A program made the translations under genes and the position numbers. From Vombatus ursinus (lineage: Eukaryota; Chordata; Mammalia; Diprotodontia; Vombatidae): a DNA stretch of 64,000 bases. The stretch is from the NCBI RefSeq assembly GCF_900497805.2, contig NW_020954556.1, positions 28,725,671 to 28,789,670 on the forward strand. The letters run 5' to 3'. The notes beneath the pieces are model-generated. The model was not told the origin of the DNA. It ran no database searches and worked only from the letters and a program-made list of their open reading frames with translations. Shown here one piece after another: positions 23,096 through 33,810 of the stretch (its first letter is position 1; each line of letters starts with the position of its first letter).

Positions 23096-24026
23096 CAGTC
23101 ATAGAAATAACAGGTCAGAGTCATCATCAGTTGAACACCACAGGTAGAGCTCAGAGGACCTCTAAATAACAGAAACCAGCAGATGTGCTATTTCTGGTCC
23201 TTCTATTCTTCTGGGGCTGCATAGATTAAAATGAAGCTGATCTCAGTAGTGGGTTGGCAGGTTTTGGTGGGAATAGAGTGAATAAGAATGAAATGTGACT
23301 AAAAGTGGTACCAAGCCTGTTATTTATTATCATAGGCATACAAACAAGAGCGTGCTGCAGCCAGCTGGAACTGGAAATCTGACTGTTAAAATTTTCAGTG
23401 TGAGCATTTACACTTTGGAAATCAGCAATCAAGGCTTGTTTTGTTTTGTTGACTGTCTACACTTAAGAAAGTAATGGAGAAGATGTTAATAACATAGATT
23501 AAATGTAAAAGTGTCCTGTGTATATTTCAGAGGGCTGATTGTTAAATATTTACAAGCACACCACTGCATGTAAATTATGTAGGCCCACATGAAATTAGTT
23601 ATAGTCTAAAAAGAAATCATTTTGTGGAGAAATGAGGGTTCCCATAAAGCTTGTGTGCAAACAAAATTTTGACCCTCCCTATAAAGCTGCATTATTGTCA
23701 TATATGATGGCTTGATGATCACAGTTTGATAACACAATACAAGCATAGTCATCTCCATCTTGGTTGAAATGAGGATTGAACTGTTCTGCTCATGAACACC
23801 TAGGACACTCCTTTCAGCAGGTTTTCTCTACTTTTCACTGCCTCCCCTCCCCCTCTCACCCCCCCCAGGAAAAAATTCCCATTATAGGAAGCCACTTCCT
23901 AATCACCTAAATGAGAAAGAATCTGCATAGAAGATTTATGTTCTTGTATTTCCATAGCACAGTATCTAGAAGATAGTAGGAGTAAATCTTTGTTAAATAT
24001 AACTGAATTTCCCAAAAGGGTTGGAG
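23096..24026. other. Intron, no feature recognised
   Basis: Single-copy-looking sequence; a C8 run at 23859-23866 is the only low-complexity point. Confidence 0.5.
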
Positions 24027-24114
24027 ATTGAGAGAGAAAGAGAGAGAGAGGGAGAGAAAGAGAGAGAGGGGGAAAGAGAGAGACAGAGAGAGAGAGAGAA
24101 ACAGAGAGAGAGAG
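24027..24114. repeat. (GA)n purine tract
   Basis: 88 bp of GA repeats with GGG and CA interruptions; the frames across it (SLSLSL) are artefacts. Confidence 0.95.
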
Positions 24115-24117
24115 CGC

Positions 24118-24312
24118 ATTTATTAAGCACCATTTATTAAGTGTGTCAGGCACTGTGCTAAGCATTGAAAATAAAAATACAATAAAGGGCAGTCCATGTC
24201 CTCAAGGAGCTTTTTTCAAATGGGAGAAGACAATACATAAAAGAGAGCTTGGGGGGTGGGGGTGGGAGTGGGAGAAGGAAGGGGAGTGAATATCTAAGGT
24301 GCTTGTGGCAAC
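24118..24312 (-). mobile_element. L2 3' end, inverted, next to (GA)n
   Basis: TTTATTAAGTGTGTCAGGC, ACTGTGCTAAGCATTG, GTCCTCAAGGAGC and GAAGACAATACATAAAAG. A GA microsatellite abuts the L2 terminus. Confidence 0.7.
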
Positions 24313-25255
24313 TAGTTAACTAACTTAACTAGCTCAGGTTGAGTGAAAGGAATCACACAGTATTCTAAATTTTCAAGCTTTTCAAACTGAAGACTTACTA
24401 TCAAATGGAATTTTTCCACTAAAATAGTTTACAATTCTGGTAAGTATACACCCAATTCTTACCCAATAGAAAACAAAATTTCTTCAAATTGAGGAAAAAA
24501 AGAAAAACAAGACGTTCTAGCTTTAAATAGAAGCTTGTCCACATAGGAATGATTTCAAAAGAGAAAAATTTCAATTTATAAGTCTTTTTCAGAATAACTA
24601 GCCTTACAGCTCTGCTGTGTACTCATAGTCTCTAAGATTTTTCTTACAAACAAGTGCAGAGTGGTACAGTGGAAAGAACATGGGATTTGGAGTCAGAGGT
24701 CCTGAATTCAAATCCTGACTTGCTTACCTACCCATGAGACTTGAACAAGTCATGCAGCTTTCTGGTCCTAAGTCTCCTTATCTATAAAATAAGGGAGTAG
24801 TATTAGCAAAACAAAATGGTGGTAATTAGCTGAGAGGATAAGGTCTGGAGAAAAAGAATAGGACACAGAATAGTGAGGATCCAATAAAAGGCTAGAGTAA
24901 AAGAAACCAACAAGAGCATCTTTGACTTCCCAATTTTGCCTAAAGCAAACCCAGCCAACAGTATAGGACAGTATTCTGGAGTATAGGAATATTCAATATG
25001 CAAATTACTAAGGGTCAAAGCATGACTGGCTTTACTACTTGGTAAGAGAAGCCCTTGTGAAGTGTGGGCAGCCTGACAGTAGCACTGGAAAGTCCCAGCT
25101 CCCTTATCACCCTGCCTCTACTCTCTTCTCCACAATAAACAAGCTGCCCAAGTTTCTACCTTTCACATGAAACATTTGAAACAGATGAACCTTTTTTTCA
25201 CCTTTTAGCCCAGAGGATACATACTGATAAAACACATATGGAAGGAAGGGAGAAG
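24313..25255. other. Intron around one MIR, otherwise no feature
   Basis: Besides the MIR at 24655-24800 nothing is recognised up to the LTR target duplication. Confidence 0.5.
24655..24800 (+). mobile_element. MIR/THER-like SINE
   Basis: AGAGTGGTACAGTGGAAAGAAC, TTTGGAGTCAGAGGTCCTG, TTCAAATCCTGACTTGC and CTCCTTATCTATAAAATAAGG. Confidence 0.75.
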
Positions 25256-25261
25256 TGAAGG
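25256..25261. repeat. Target-site duplication, left copy (solo LTR)
   Basis: TGAAGG immediately before the TG start of the LTR; identical to the right copy. Confidence 0.85.
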
Positions 25262-26099
25262 TGTGAGGGACTGTCTGATGTTGGCAGCTACCAGGTTGGG
25301 CGCTGTGGCAAGAGTAGGGTAAGATCTGGGTATTTTGGAAGTCGAGGCAGGGGCTGTGGTAGGCAGAGTCGTGGTGAACTGGGATGGGCTGGATACGGAG
25401 AAGCCCTGAGGCAGTGGGCAGTGCTATGTGAGATAAGCTGGGTACAAAGAAGAAGCCGGAGCTTGAGCTCCTGAGGCAAGGGGCGGTGCCACGTGGGAGT
25501 GGGACGGCAGAGGACTGAGTTCCCTTTGCTTAGTCCCCTCCCTATATGCAACGTCATCCCCAGACGCCTCTTGTGACCTTCCTGACTTCCTGGGTCCCTT
25601 TGTGCAGCACTGACCCTAGCCCCTCCTCCCAGTGTCTGAGTCTGACTTCCTAGGTCACGTACTCTGTCTATGCGCTAATCCCAGATGCCTCCTCCCTGTA
25701 TCCGGTCCTAGCCTCCTACGTCACTCCCTCCCCCTTGGTGTGCTAAACTCAGACAGCCCCTTCCGGTATCTGACCCTACAATCATTGGCTAGTAAGCGGG
25801 CTGGGGAGGAGGGGCTAGGTAGGTATTTAGGAACAAGCGTGGTCAGATCACGCGGGCGCTCTCTCTCCTGGCTCCTGCCCTGTTGCTCTGGCCTTCCTGC
25901 TTGGGCTTGCTATGATGGCTTGCTGTGATGGCCTCTGAATAAAGCTCTGGTGTTGGCGCCTCCCGATGGCTCGTCTCTGTGTGTTTATCCGGCTGAGGAC
26001 TGAAGACTCGGAAGTGAGTAAGACTCTGGTAGTGTGCTCCTTATAGGAGGAGAGGGTACCGGCGTGCGGCCGGCAGAAGGTCGGCGCGCGGCCTGTACA
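25262..26099 (+). mobile_element. Solo LTR of an endogenous retrovirus (probably class II/ERVK-like)
   Basis: An 838-bp block starts TGTGAGGG and ends CCTGTACA (TG...CA termini) and is flanked on both sides by the same 6 bases, TGAAGG (25256-25261 and 26100-26105). A polyadenylation signal AATAAA lies at 25938-25943, placing U3/R on the left and U5 on the right, so the element points in the plus direction, antisense to COMMD1. It is much richer in G+C and CpG than its surroundings, especially 25840-26095. No gag, pol or env sequence adjoins it, so it is a solo LTR left by recombination between two LTRs. The 6-bp duplication is typical of class II (ERVK, betaretrovirus-like) integration. The intact duplication and retained CpGs suggest a fairly young insertion. 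Frames inside it are chance. Confidence 0.85.
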
Positions 26100-26105
26100 T
26101 GAAGG
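26100..26105. repeat. Target-site duplication, right copy (solo LTR)
   Basis: TGAAGG immediately after the terminal ACA of the LTR; identical to the left copy at 25256-25261. Confidence 0.85.
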
Positions 26106-26734
26106 GATAAAGGCTTCCGCCTGGTGTCAAAAGATGGGCTTTGTCTACCATTACAATAAAAATTTCTGCAAAGATTAAAGTTCTGTATAAAAGTTGAGCC
26201 ATAATCAACATTCCTTCCAATTTGATGAAAACGTTAGCCTAGTTTCTTTCTGTCAGTTGGTTCCTGCAATCAACTGTCAGAAAAGTGTTTTAATTTGAAA
26301 GAGGCCCACTTGGTCAGCTGTGTGAAAATTGATATTCCTTTCTCCTACTTCCCAATTACTACTGGAATGAAGCAGCATCATATACTATTAGGACTGCTCC
26401 TGTTTAATCTGTTTTATACAGCAGTTAACTCAGAGGCCACTGTCAGCCTACATGTGTAACAAGCCTCATGGAAAGTTCCATATTGATGGGCTACAAGAAC
26501 TATTTATTCTTTCTGAGGCTATGGGAAGTTTGCCATTTTCTAAGCTCAGAAATACCCACCCCCTTAGAAAGAGACTTCTATAGATGCTTAGGGCTAGAGA
26601 TAACAGATTTTAAAGTCATCAGCATAAAGACAGTGGTTAAAGCCACAAGAGTGAATGAGATTTTCAAAAGAGTAAACAGAAAAAAAAGTGGGCCAAGAAC
26701 AAAGTCTTACTGGCTGACTAATTTTAGGAGGAAT
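26106..26734. other. Intron, no feature recognised
   Basis: A 91-codon plus frame (26468-26743) looks like chance. No retroviral internal sequence follows the LTR. Confidence 0.5.
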
Positions 26735-26965
26735 AGCAGGTAGCATTGATAGAGCTGTTTAATGTTTGCAAAGTGTTCTATATATATCATCATTTGGTCT
26801 TCCCAATAACCTTGTAAGATCGATGCTATTAGCTCCATTTTTGTCAATAAGAAAATTGAAGCAGATAAAGTTAAGTGCCTTGCCCAAAGTCACAGAGCTA
26901 GCAAGTATCTGAGGAAGGATTTGAACTCAGGACTTCCAAACTCTAGGCCCAGTACTCTATTACCC
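26735..26965 (-). mobile_element. MIR/THER-like SINE, inverted
   Basis: TTTGCAAAGTGTTCTATATA, CCTTGCCCAAAGTCACAGAGC and GATTTGAACTCAGGACTTCC; nearly full length. Confidence 0.8.
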
Positions 26966-27267
26966 AAAGGAAAAAATGAAGAATCAATCTGAGAGATTGA
27001 AGGAAAGATATGACTGAGCCGTGGTTTAACAGAGGCAAAGAAAGCCAGAATTTCAAAAAAGAAAAGAGAAGGAAGATGAGAAGGGGCTGATCAACAGCAT
27101 AAGATTGTGCAGAAGATCAAACCAGACAAAGACCGAGAAAAAAAAAAAACATTGGATTTGGCACCTATACCAAAAGAGCAGCCTCGGTAAAGTGCTTGGA
27201 GGAGATAAAACCTAGTATGCAAGAGTTTGAGAAGTGAGTAGGGAGTGAGAAGGTTGGGCACCAAGTA

Positions 27268-27512
27268 CAGACTGGTGGCCCAGTGGATACAGTGTTGGGG
27301 CCTGGAGTCAGGAAGACACATCCTCCTGAGTTCAAATTTGGCCTCAGAAACTGGGTCATCCTGGGCAAGTCACTTAACTAACCCTCTTTGCCTCAGTTCC
27401 TCTTCTGTAAAATAAGCAGGAGAAGGAACTGGCAAACCACTCCAGTATCTGCCAAGAAAACCCCAAATGGGGTCACAAAGACAGACACTGAATAACCACT
27501 GAACAATAGAGA
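27268..27512 (+). mobile_element. Marsupial CORE-SINE, near full length
   Basis: tRNA-like head (GGTGGCCCAGTGGATACAG), B-box-like GAGTTCAAATTTGG, then the long tail typical of the marsupial CORE-SINE: GAGAAGGAACTGGCAAACC, ACTCCAGTATCT, AAAACCCCAAATGGGGTCAC and the end ACTGAATAACCACTGAACAA. Confidence 0.85.
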
Positions 27513-28158
27513 AACATCATTGAAAGAACAAAGAAAAGAAAGTGGCTCACAAATGTTTTGATTTTGCCCTCCACTGATTTTTATGTGACTTCATGGGAAA
27601 AGCAATTTTGGCTGAATGAATCTTCTGATACTCAAGTTTGAACCAAAACAAATTTATGCATAATAGGGGGCACACTGTTGTCCTGAAAAAAGTTCAGTGA
27701 ATCTCTGAATACAGGAAACTAGGGGAGCTATTGTAATTCTTAGTACTACCTCCTAACCTCACTTCTTTCTACTCAGCCCTAATATAAACCCACAAGTACA
27801 GTACTTTTGGATCCTAGAACATGTCCCTTCCAAGGCTAGAAAAGTTCCAAATGACAGTGGGGGAAAAAGGAGGAGGAGAAAATAGGAGGGTCCAATTTTT
27901 AGACGCCGCTGCCAATCTAACTTGTCAGTAAACAGTTAAACCTGAGTTTAAACAGCTATTTAATGGGAATGCTACTTCCAGAATCCAACTAAACATGAGG
28001 GTTATCTTTGGAACAAAAGCATGCTGCAATTTTAAATAGAGATGTTTTCTCGTAGATCAAAAATTTGAACACAGTAATATACTGCTTTTGAACTATACAA
28101 TATGAAGCATTTAGAACAGGACTGTCTTGAACTCTAGAAGCTTACAAGAGCTAAAATA
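27513..28158. other. Intron, no feature recognised
   Basis: Single-copy-looking sequence. Confidence 0.5.
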
Positions 28159-28177
28159 ATAATAATAATAATAATGA

Positions 28178-28441
28178 CAACCAACATTTGTAGAGCATTT
28201 ACTATATGCCAGGCATTGTGCCAATTGCTTTATAATTATTATCTCATTTGATCCTCACAATAACCCTGGGAAGTAAGTGTTATTATTATCCCCATTTTAC
28301 AGATGAGGAAACTGAGGTAAATAGAGGTTAAATGACTTGCCCAGGGTCACACAACTAATAAGTTTCTGAGGTCATATTTGAACTCAGATCTTTCTGACTC
28401 CAGACCTGATGCTCTATCCCCTGAGACACCTAACTGCCCCT
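28178..28441 (-). mobile_element. MIR/THER-like SINE, inverted, near full length
   Basis: TATGCCAGGCATTGTGCCAAT, TCCTCACAATAACCCTGGGAAG, CCATTTTACAGATGAGGAAAC, GCCCAGGGTCACACAACTAA and CTCTATCCCCTGAGACACC. An (AAT)n tract (28159-28175) abuts its tail side. Confidence 0.85.
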
Positions 28442-28529
28442 AGGAAGCAACCAAGACAATCATAAACATAAATATACATAGACAAATGAAAGACAAAACA
28501 AGAACACACAGAAACTTAGGTTCCAAGCC

Positions 28530-28680
28530 AAAAAGTAAAATAAATACATATATAATATAAAATATAAGTATGTATGATATAGATATGTGCATATAAAATA
28601 TGTACTACATTCAATATGTATATGGATGTATATGGATGTATGTGTAACATAATACATACATAACATATATGTATATAAAT
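28530..28680. repeat. AT-rich TATA/TATG tract
   Basis: Imperfect ATATAA, TATGTA and ACATA repeats; low complexity. Confidence 0.8.
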
Positions 28681-29201
28681 CAGTTGAGTACTCACAGATT
28701 TTTGTGCAATAAAGTGAAGAGAACTAGGAGTTAGATAAAATAATCACAGTCAAATACTGCTTTATGAAGCAAATAGGATTTTCCAATATTTTTTCATCCT
28801 CATTTACACTGTAAACATTGGAGACATAAAAGTCCTGTCTTCTCATTACTTGGTAAGTCTCTTGGTGCCTAGAATACTTCTACTTGCACATCTCATGTTT
28901 TTAAACTCCTCTAACTGCTAAAAAGTCAGATTTAGCCAAAACCTAATTTCTTGTAATTCCCATTCATTGATCCTATTTCTTTCCCCTAGAACTCTGATGT
29001 AAGTCTAATGCCCTTTTCATACAATATTATATTAAATATTTAAAATAAAAATAAATTGTTTTAAGTAAAATTTAAAATACTTTAAGATAAGTACCATGTA
29101 CTTTACTCCCAATCTTCTTTCCCTGCCCCTCCCCGCCAGGGTAAAAATTCCCTAGTTCTTTCAACCATTCCTTAGGAGATACTGAACCAGATTAACTAAC
29201 T

Positions 29202-29405
29202 CAGGTGTGAGGAACCTGCAGCCTCAAGGCCACATGTGGCCCTCTAAGTCCTCAAGTACAGCCCTTTGACTGAATCCAAACTTCACAGGTTAAATCCCCT
29301 TAATAAAAGAATTTGTTCTGTAAAACTTGGACTCAGTCAAAAGGCTGCACCCAAGGACCTAAAAGGTCACATGTGATCTCAAGGCCGCAGGTTCCCTATG
29401 CCCTG
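29202..29405. mobile_element. Palindromic hAT-type MITE (copy 2, same family as 9941-10145)
   Basis: Same length (204 bp) and order as copy 1: CAGGTGTGAGGAACCTGCAG at the left, GGCCACATGTGGCC, TTTGACTGAATCCAAACTT, AATTTGTTCTGTAAAACTTG, then the mirrored arm ending GCCGCAGGTTCCC. Flanking octamers AACTAACT and AGCTAACC agree at 6 of 8 bases, an eroded target duplication. The sequence on both sides is one CR1/L3 LINE, so the MITE entered that LINE. Confidence 0.85.
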
Positions 29406-29604
29406 AGCTAACCTATTTGCCCTAGAATCTGTCATTGCCACTTTTAAAAATGATATCCAAAAGTGAGTATAATGCTTCAGGTGTAATTTAGCCTGGGCCA
29501 GGCATGCACACATATAAATGCATATATGTACATTATACACACAGACATGCATACAAAGAGATAAAGGACCAGATCACTAGAACACTGTTGACTTGTGTTT
29601 GTTT

Positions 29605-29820
29605 GATTTTAAGAGGCAGCATGGGGAAGTATAAAGTGCAGAGCACCTGGAGCTGGGAGGCCTGGACTCAAGTTCCTAGGTTCTGCCATTCACTAGATGT
29701 GTAAACTTAGGGAAATCAATGTTCCTGGGTCTCAGCCTCCTCATCTATAGAGTAGGAAATAATTATAATACCTAATTCACAAAGAACTTTATAAATAGTA
29801 AAAGAGGATATAAATTCTAG
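29605..29820 (+). mobile_element. MIR/THER-like SINE inside CR1/L3
   Basis: AAGAGGCAGCATGGGGAAG, GAGGCCTGGACTCAAGTTCC, TCAGCCTCCTCATCTATAG and AAGAACTTTATAAATAGT. CR1/L3 sequence lies on both sides. Confidence 0.75.
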
Positions 29821-30345
29821 ATATAATTAATGGCATTACACCATTGACTCATATCGAATTTATAGTCAACACCTAGGTGTTTTTCACATATACTCCTACT
29901 AAGATTAACTCCATCAAAGAATTGTACAACTGAATTATTCAGAGTAAGTGAATTCCTTTACATGCACCTCTATTAAATATCATTTTATAAGGTGCACCTC
30001 ATCTTTCATCATATTAAGACCTTTTTGAATCTTGATTATGTATTCTAAATGTATTGACTATCTATTCTTAGCTTTATGTCATCTAAAAGTTTGTTAAGCA
30101 TATTTTCCTTGTCTAAGTCACTGATAAAATGTTGACCAAGAGAAGGTCACAAAGCCCTGGGGCACAACACAAGACACTTTCCTCTAGGTTGCAGTGAAGC
30201 AGCTAATTATACCATCCTCTAGTCCATCTTTTTAAAAAATCTTGTCCAAATAAAATACCTAATTGAAATCTAAACACACTAGTTCTAAAGCATTCCATGA
30301 TCTAGCAAGCTAATACAAAAAGCAATGAGATTAGTTTAGCTTAAC

Positions 30346-30989
30346 ATTTATTCTTAGAGAACCCGGGGAAATTCCTCTAGTTATCACTGTTTTCTGTCTG
30401 TTAGATGACAGAAATGGCTCCTTTTAACTGGCTACACAATGCACTGTTTGATTAAGTGAGGAACACATAAAATCTTAAACCTGTCAACTCCCAATTTCGA
30501 AATTACCACTTTTGTTCCCGAATTCTTTGAGATCCCTGAAAATCCCAAACAAAAGAACTAAGACTTGGCATTGGTCAGAGGCTTATTAGACTCTCTCATT
30601 CTTTTTCATTGTGAAAGGGGTGGCCCTTCTGGAAAGAAGCCCGTCAGCTAGAAACCAAGAGAAACACAAGCAGCTTTAACATCCCTGGGCAAAATACCCT
30701 ATCACCCTGGGCGCAAGACTAGTGTAGTGATCTTACAACCAAAAATCCTTGCCAAGCTCTCAAAAGGACATAATTCCTGGCTCTTTCTCACTACTTCCAT
30801 CTTCCACAAGAATGGAGCCAACATGCAGAGCAAAGGAACAGACCAGGCTGAATGGAGGTGATCACAAAGAATCCTAACATTTGGTGCTAGATGTTGGCAG
30901 ATTATTGGGATACTAGGAGTTCACTGGTGTTATAGTCTTGTCTGCACAGTTGAAACATTTAATAGCATTTTTTTTTAAAAGCCTTTAGA
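30346..30989. other. Intron, no feature recognised
   Basis: 30540-30960 is somewhat G+C-richer than its surroundings; no family assigned. Confidence 0.45.
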
Positions 30990-31256
30990 AAGGAAGGAAA
31001 CAAGCATTTATTAAGCAGCTACTATGTACCAGGTACTGTGCTTAGCACTTTACAAATATTATTTCTTTTGATCCTCAAAACAACCCTGTGAAAGAGGTGC
31101 TATTTTATCCCCATTTTAGAGTTGAGGAAACTGAGAGAGAGGTTAAGTAACTTGCCCAAGATCACACAGTTGCTAAGTGTCTGACGTTGGATTTGAACTC
31201 AAATCTTCCTTACTTCAGGCCCAGTGCTCTAACCACTGTACCACCTAACTCCTTCT
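30990..31256 (-). mobile_element. MIR/THER-like SINE, inverted, near full length
   Basis: ACTATGTACCAGGTACTGTGC, TCCTCAAAACAACCCTGTG, ACTTGCCCAAGATCACACAG, GGATTTGAACTCAAATCTTCC and CTAACCACTGTACCACC. Confidence 0.85.
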
Positions 31257-31496
31257 ATAGAAAATTAAATAATTTATCATCCTCAAAATCATCTCTCTAA
31301 TATTAGGAATGAAATTATTCTAGAAAGAAGCATTTTCATTATCTGCCAAATGTAAAGATTCCTTTTTGTGATTTTCCAAATTAAACCAAAGCAGACAGCT
31401 AATTATGGATATGACAGCCCAAATAATCCTAACATAAGTGATCAGTATTATTTTTCTACAGTATCAATCATGAGAGCACACATCAAAATGGGAGTG

Positions 31497-31649
31497 GAGG
31501 CAGCTAGGTGGCGCAGTGGATAGAGCACTGGCCCTGAAGTCAGGAGGACCTGAGTTCAAATCCAGCCTCAGACCGAACACTTGACACTTACTAGCTGTGT
31601 GACCCTGGGCAAGTCACTTGACACGATTGCCTAAAAAAACAAAACAAAC
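31497..31649 (+). mobile_element. Young marsupial tRNA-derived SINE with TSD
   Basis: Near-consensus copy: GAGGCAGCTAGGTGGCGCAG, TGGATAGAGCACTGG, AGTTCAAATCC (B-box-like) and TAGCTGTGTGACCCTGGGCAA, then an AAACAAAACAAAC tail. The head derives from a tRNA and carries RNA polymerase III A- and B-box-like motifs. AAAATGGGAGTG (31485-31496) and AAAACGGGAGTG (31650-31661) flank it with one mismatch. Confidence 0.9.
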
Positions 31650-32299
31650 AAAACGGGAGTGAGGAACACCCACTGGATGCCTGTGATCTATTTAAAGACA
31701 GCATCTGAGGCATTTGCACTCAGCATTGACAAATGTGGTACACGTATATCCATAACATATTACTTGAATCCCATCAAAAGAGACAGAGGAAGGTGCATTC
31801 CCATTGATCTGTTGCATGTATTAAAGAGAGATGCTCCTCACAAAAAAAAAAAAAATCAAAAAAACACCACACACACTACTTCCTGTTAAGACAAGACCTT
31901 ACTATGCACACTGTTTGAGGATCATAAAACAGCATTTGACTTAGAGCAAAGTATAGCCCTAAAGGCTTTCCTCCATCAAAGTGCCTTCTGTAAATAGGCT
32001 GAAATTAGTTGAAAGATGCAGCCACATGGACCCTCAGATGATCAGTATCAAGAAAGGCACAAAGTAGGGCACCATCTGTTTGCCAAAGGGGTTTCGTCAC
32101 TGCCACAGAGGATAGTCACTGCAAAATGTAGATGCAAGAGAGATTCACTATAGATGGAGAAGTCTGCTAGATATTCTGGTTTGGGGATAATATTGTGTTG
32201 ATTGCCTGAAATCCCAGGATCCTACCAAAAAAAAACAAACAAAAACTAACACATCCATGAGATCCACACCACAATCATTCAAAAGATATTAACCTAATA

Positions 32300-32645
32300 G
32301 CACACATATGAAAAAACAAATGCATACAATATATTCATTGTCAAGAATACATATATGTGTGCATATATACACATACACGTACACATATATGCATATATAC
32401 ATACACACTTCATGCATTTGGAATAGATATATAAAATTATAATCTATATTATATATAATTGTGTGTATATATAACATCTATCCATATGTGTATATATGTG
32501 TACAAAATATATTATACATAAGTATATATTATGTACATGAAGTATATATCATATATATGTATATTATATAATTAGGTATATATCATGTTTTATTATGTTT
32601 GTATATATGTACACACACAAACACATATAAGTATATTGTATAACA
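32300..32645. repeat. AT-rich (TATG/TA)n tract inside RTE
   Basis: Mixed TA, CATATATG and TATATAC units over about 345 bp. Confidence 0.85.
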
Positions 32646-32769
32646 TATATGACAAGGAAAGCAGATGGACAATGAATTGTACCCCAAATTGAGAAAGAAG
32701 ACAGTAGGCTAGGTTACATTTGGAAAAGTGCACAGTGCTTTCAATGCTACAAAATTGCTTCCAGAGACA

Positions 32770-32795
32770 GACACATACACACACACACACACACA
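32770..32795. repeat. (CA)n microsatellite
   Basis: About 13 CA units with one AT interruption. Confidence 0.95.
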
Positions 32796-33145
32796 TCTAT
32801 TTTTTAAAATCAATATTTTTCCAGTGATGTATATTATGTGACTATAAATCACAGGATACCACAATTTCTAAAGAATCAAAATTGCAGGGTAACCCAAACT
32901 AGTGGAAAGAAGCATGAGGGCAAAAAGTAGGCTGAACAATATTACTTATGATGGCTTACGTGCAAAAAAAAAATAGCATAAAAAGTCATTTAGAAAAATG
33001 ACTGGAAAAGGAAATGCACCAATCTGGTACTGAAAAAAAGTATGACATATGATCAACCCAAGTGAGGCACTAGTATCTAGAAAATGCTAAAAGACTTTGA
33101 GGGAGGCTCACAACACATTGATGAATTCTATTATGGAAAATTATG

Positions 33146-33417
33146 AGCCACGCAGAGTTCTTGTAATAATTTCTGCTACCAGAAAAGCTAAGGGCTAGTG
33201 GTTCATATGAGCTTAGGAATTCTGAGCTGTAGCAGCCTAAGAAAATTAGGCATCCAGGCCCAATACCAATATGGTGAGCCCCAGGGACAGGGAGCTACCG
33301 GGCTGCCTAAGACAGGGCAAGCCTACCCAGACTGAAAAATGGAGTAAGTCTAAGGTCCTGTGGCAATCATTAAAGGGATCAGGCCCATGAATGGCTTCTA
33401 GACTTCCAGTCTAAATA
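33146..33417 (+). pseudogene. 7SL RNA retropseudogene, second copy
   Basis: On the plus strand, landmarks follow 7SL order: GCTACC...GCTAAGG, AGGAATTCTGAGCTGTAG, AATACCAATATGGTGAGCC, GGGCTGCCTAAG, GGGCAAGCCTACCCAG, AATGGAGTAAGTC, CATGAATGGC and ACTTCCAGTCT. It is more diverged than the copy at 12.1-12.4 kb and the first 40 bases are only weakly recognisable. A/T-rich sequence (AAATAAAATAAGG) follows where a tail would be. It lies just after the end of an RTE LINE fragment. Confidence 0.8.
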
Positions 33418-33420
33418 AAA

Positions 33421-33487
33421 TAAGGGGAGAGGGGAAGAGAAGAAAAGGAAGGAGGGAGTAAAGGAGAAAGGGAGAAAGGGAGGGTTA
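33421..33487. repeat. Purine-rich (GGGAGA)n tract
   Basis: Nearly pure purine strand right after the 7SL pseudogene. Confidence 0.8.
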
Positions 33488-33810
33488 GAGAAAGACCTGG
33501 ACAAGAGTCACACATGATAAGAAGGCCTGGGTAAGTTGCAATATACACCTTTGACCCTATGCTTAGGGTCCCTAATACACATTAAAAAAACAAAACAAAA
33601 CACAAAAACTATCTTGGAGATAATACCAAAGTAGATAAAATCATGAATTCTCCTGAATTATTAAAGGGTAAGAAAGCAAGTGGACTTGGCCATATGGTAG
33701 ATCCTGCTGATTTCCCACCACAGGAAATGCAACTTAACCTTCCTTTCACAAGGGATGGGCAGAATGACAAGTGTGACTACTATGATATTCAAGAAAAATA
33801 AAGATGTTCA

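Larger units (their letters stand above)
29135..30345 (-). mobile_element. CR1/L3 LINE, inverted, interrupted by a MITE and a MIR
   Basis: Pieces at 29135-29201 (CCTAGTTCTTTCAACCATTCC), 29406-29510 (AGTGAGTATAATGCTTCAGG) and 29830-30345 (CATTGACTCATATCGAATTTA, AAGTCACTGATAAAATGTTGAC, AAAGCCCTGGGGCACAACAC, AGCATTCCATGATCTAGC) are in correct antisense order. The MITE (29202-29405) and a MIR (29605-29820) entered later. Confidence 0.8.
31662..33145 (+). mobile_element. RTE-type LINE fragment with an AT-rich microsatellite inside
   Basis: Frames around 31915-32215 give RTE-like words: KTAFDLEQ, VPS-N-L--ERCSHMD-QMISIKKGTK-GT (compare RTE KGVKQGDTIS) and a later D-IVLI-like FGDNIVLIA-E. Sequence from 32650 to 33140 also fits the RTE 3' part (TYDQPK/KCWAGH region only vaguely). 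A tract of TA/TATG repeats (32300-32645) separates the parts. Family-level call is moderate; no intact frame. Confidence 0.45.

Noticed and set aside
23899-24165. Ser/Leu-rich minus frames resembling a signal or transmembrane protein
   Set aside because: They translate the (GA)n tract.
25632-25928. 98-codon frame in a G+C-rich, CpG-rich region that could suggest a host promoter and first exon
   Set aside because: The region is bounded by TG...CA termini and identical 6-bp duplications, so it is a solo LTR; the frame is chance.
31497-31570. tRNA-like sequence with A- and B-box-like motifs
   Set aside because: It is the head of a SINE with an A-rich tail and target duplication; no cloverleaf tRNA gene is supported.
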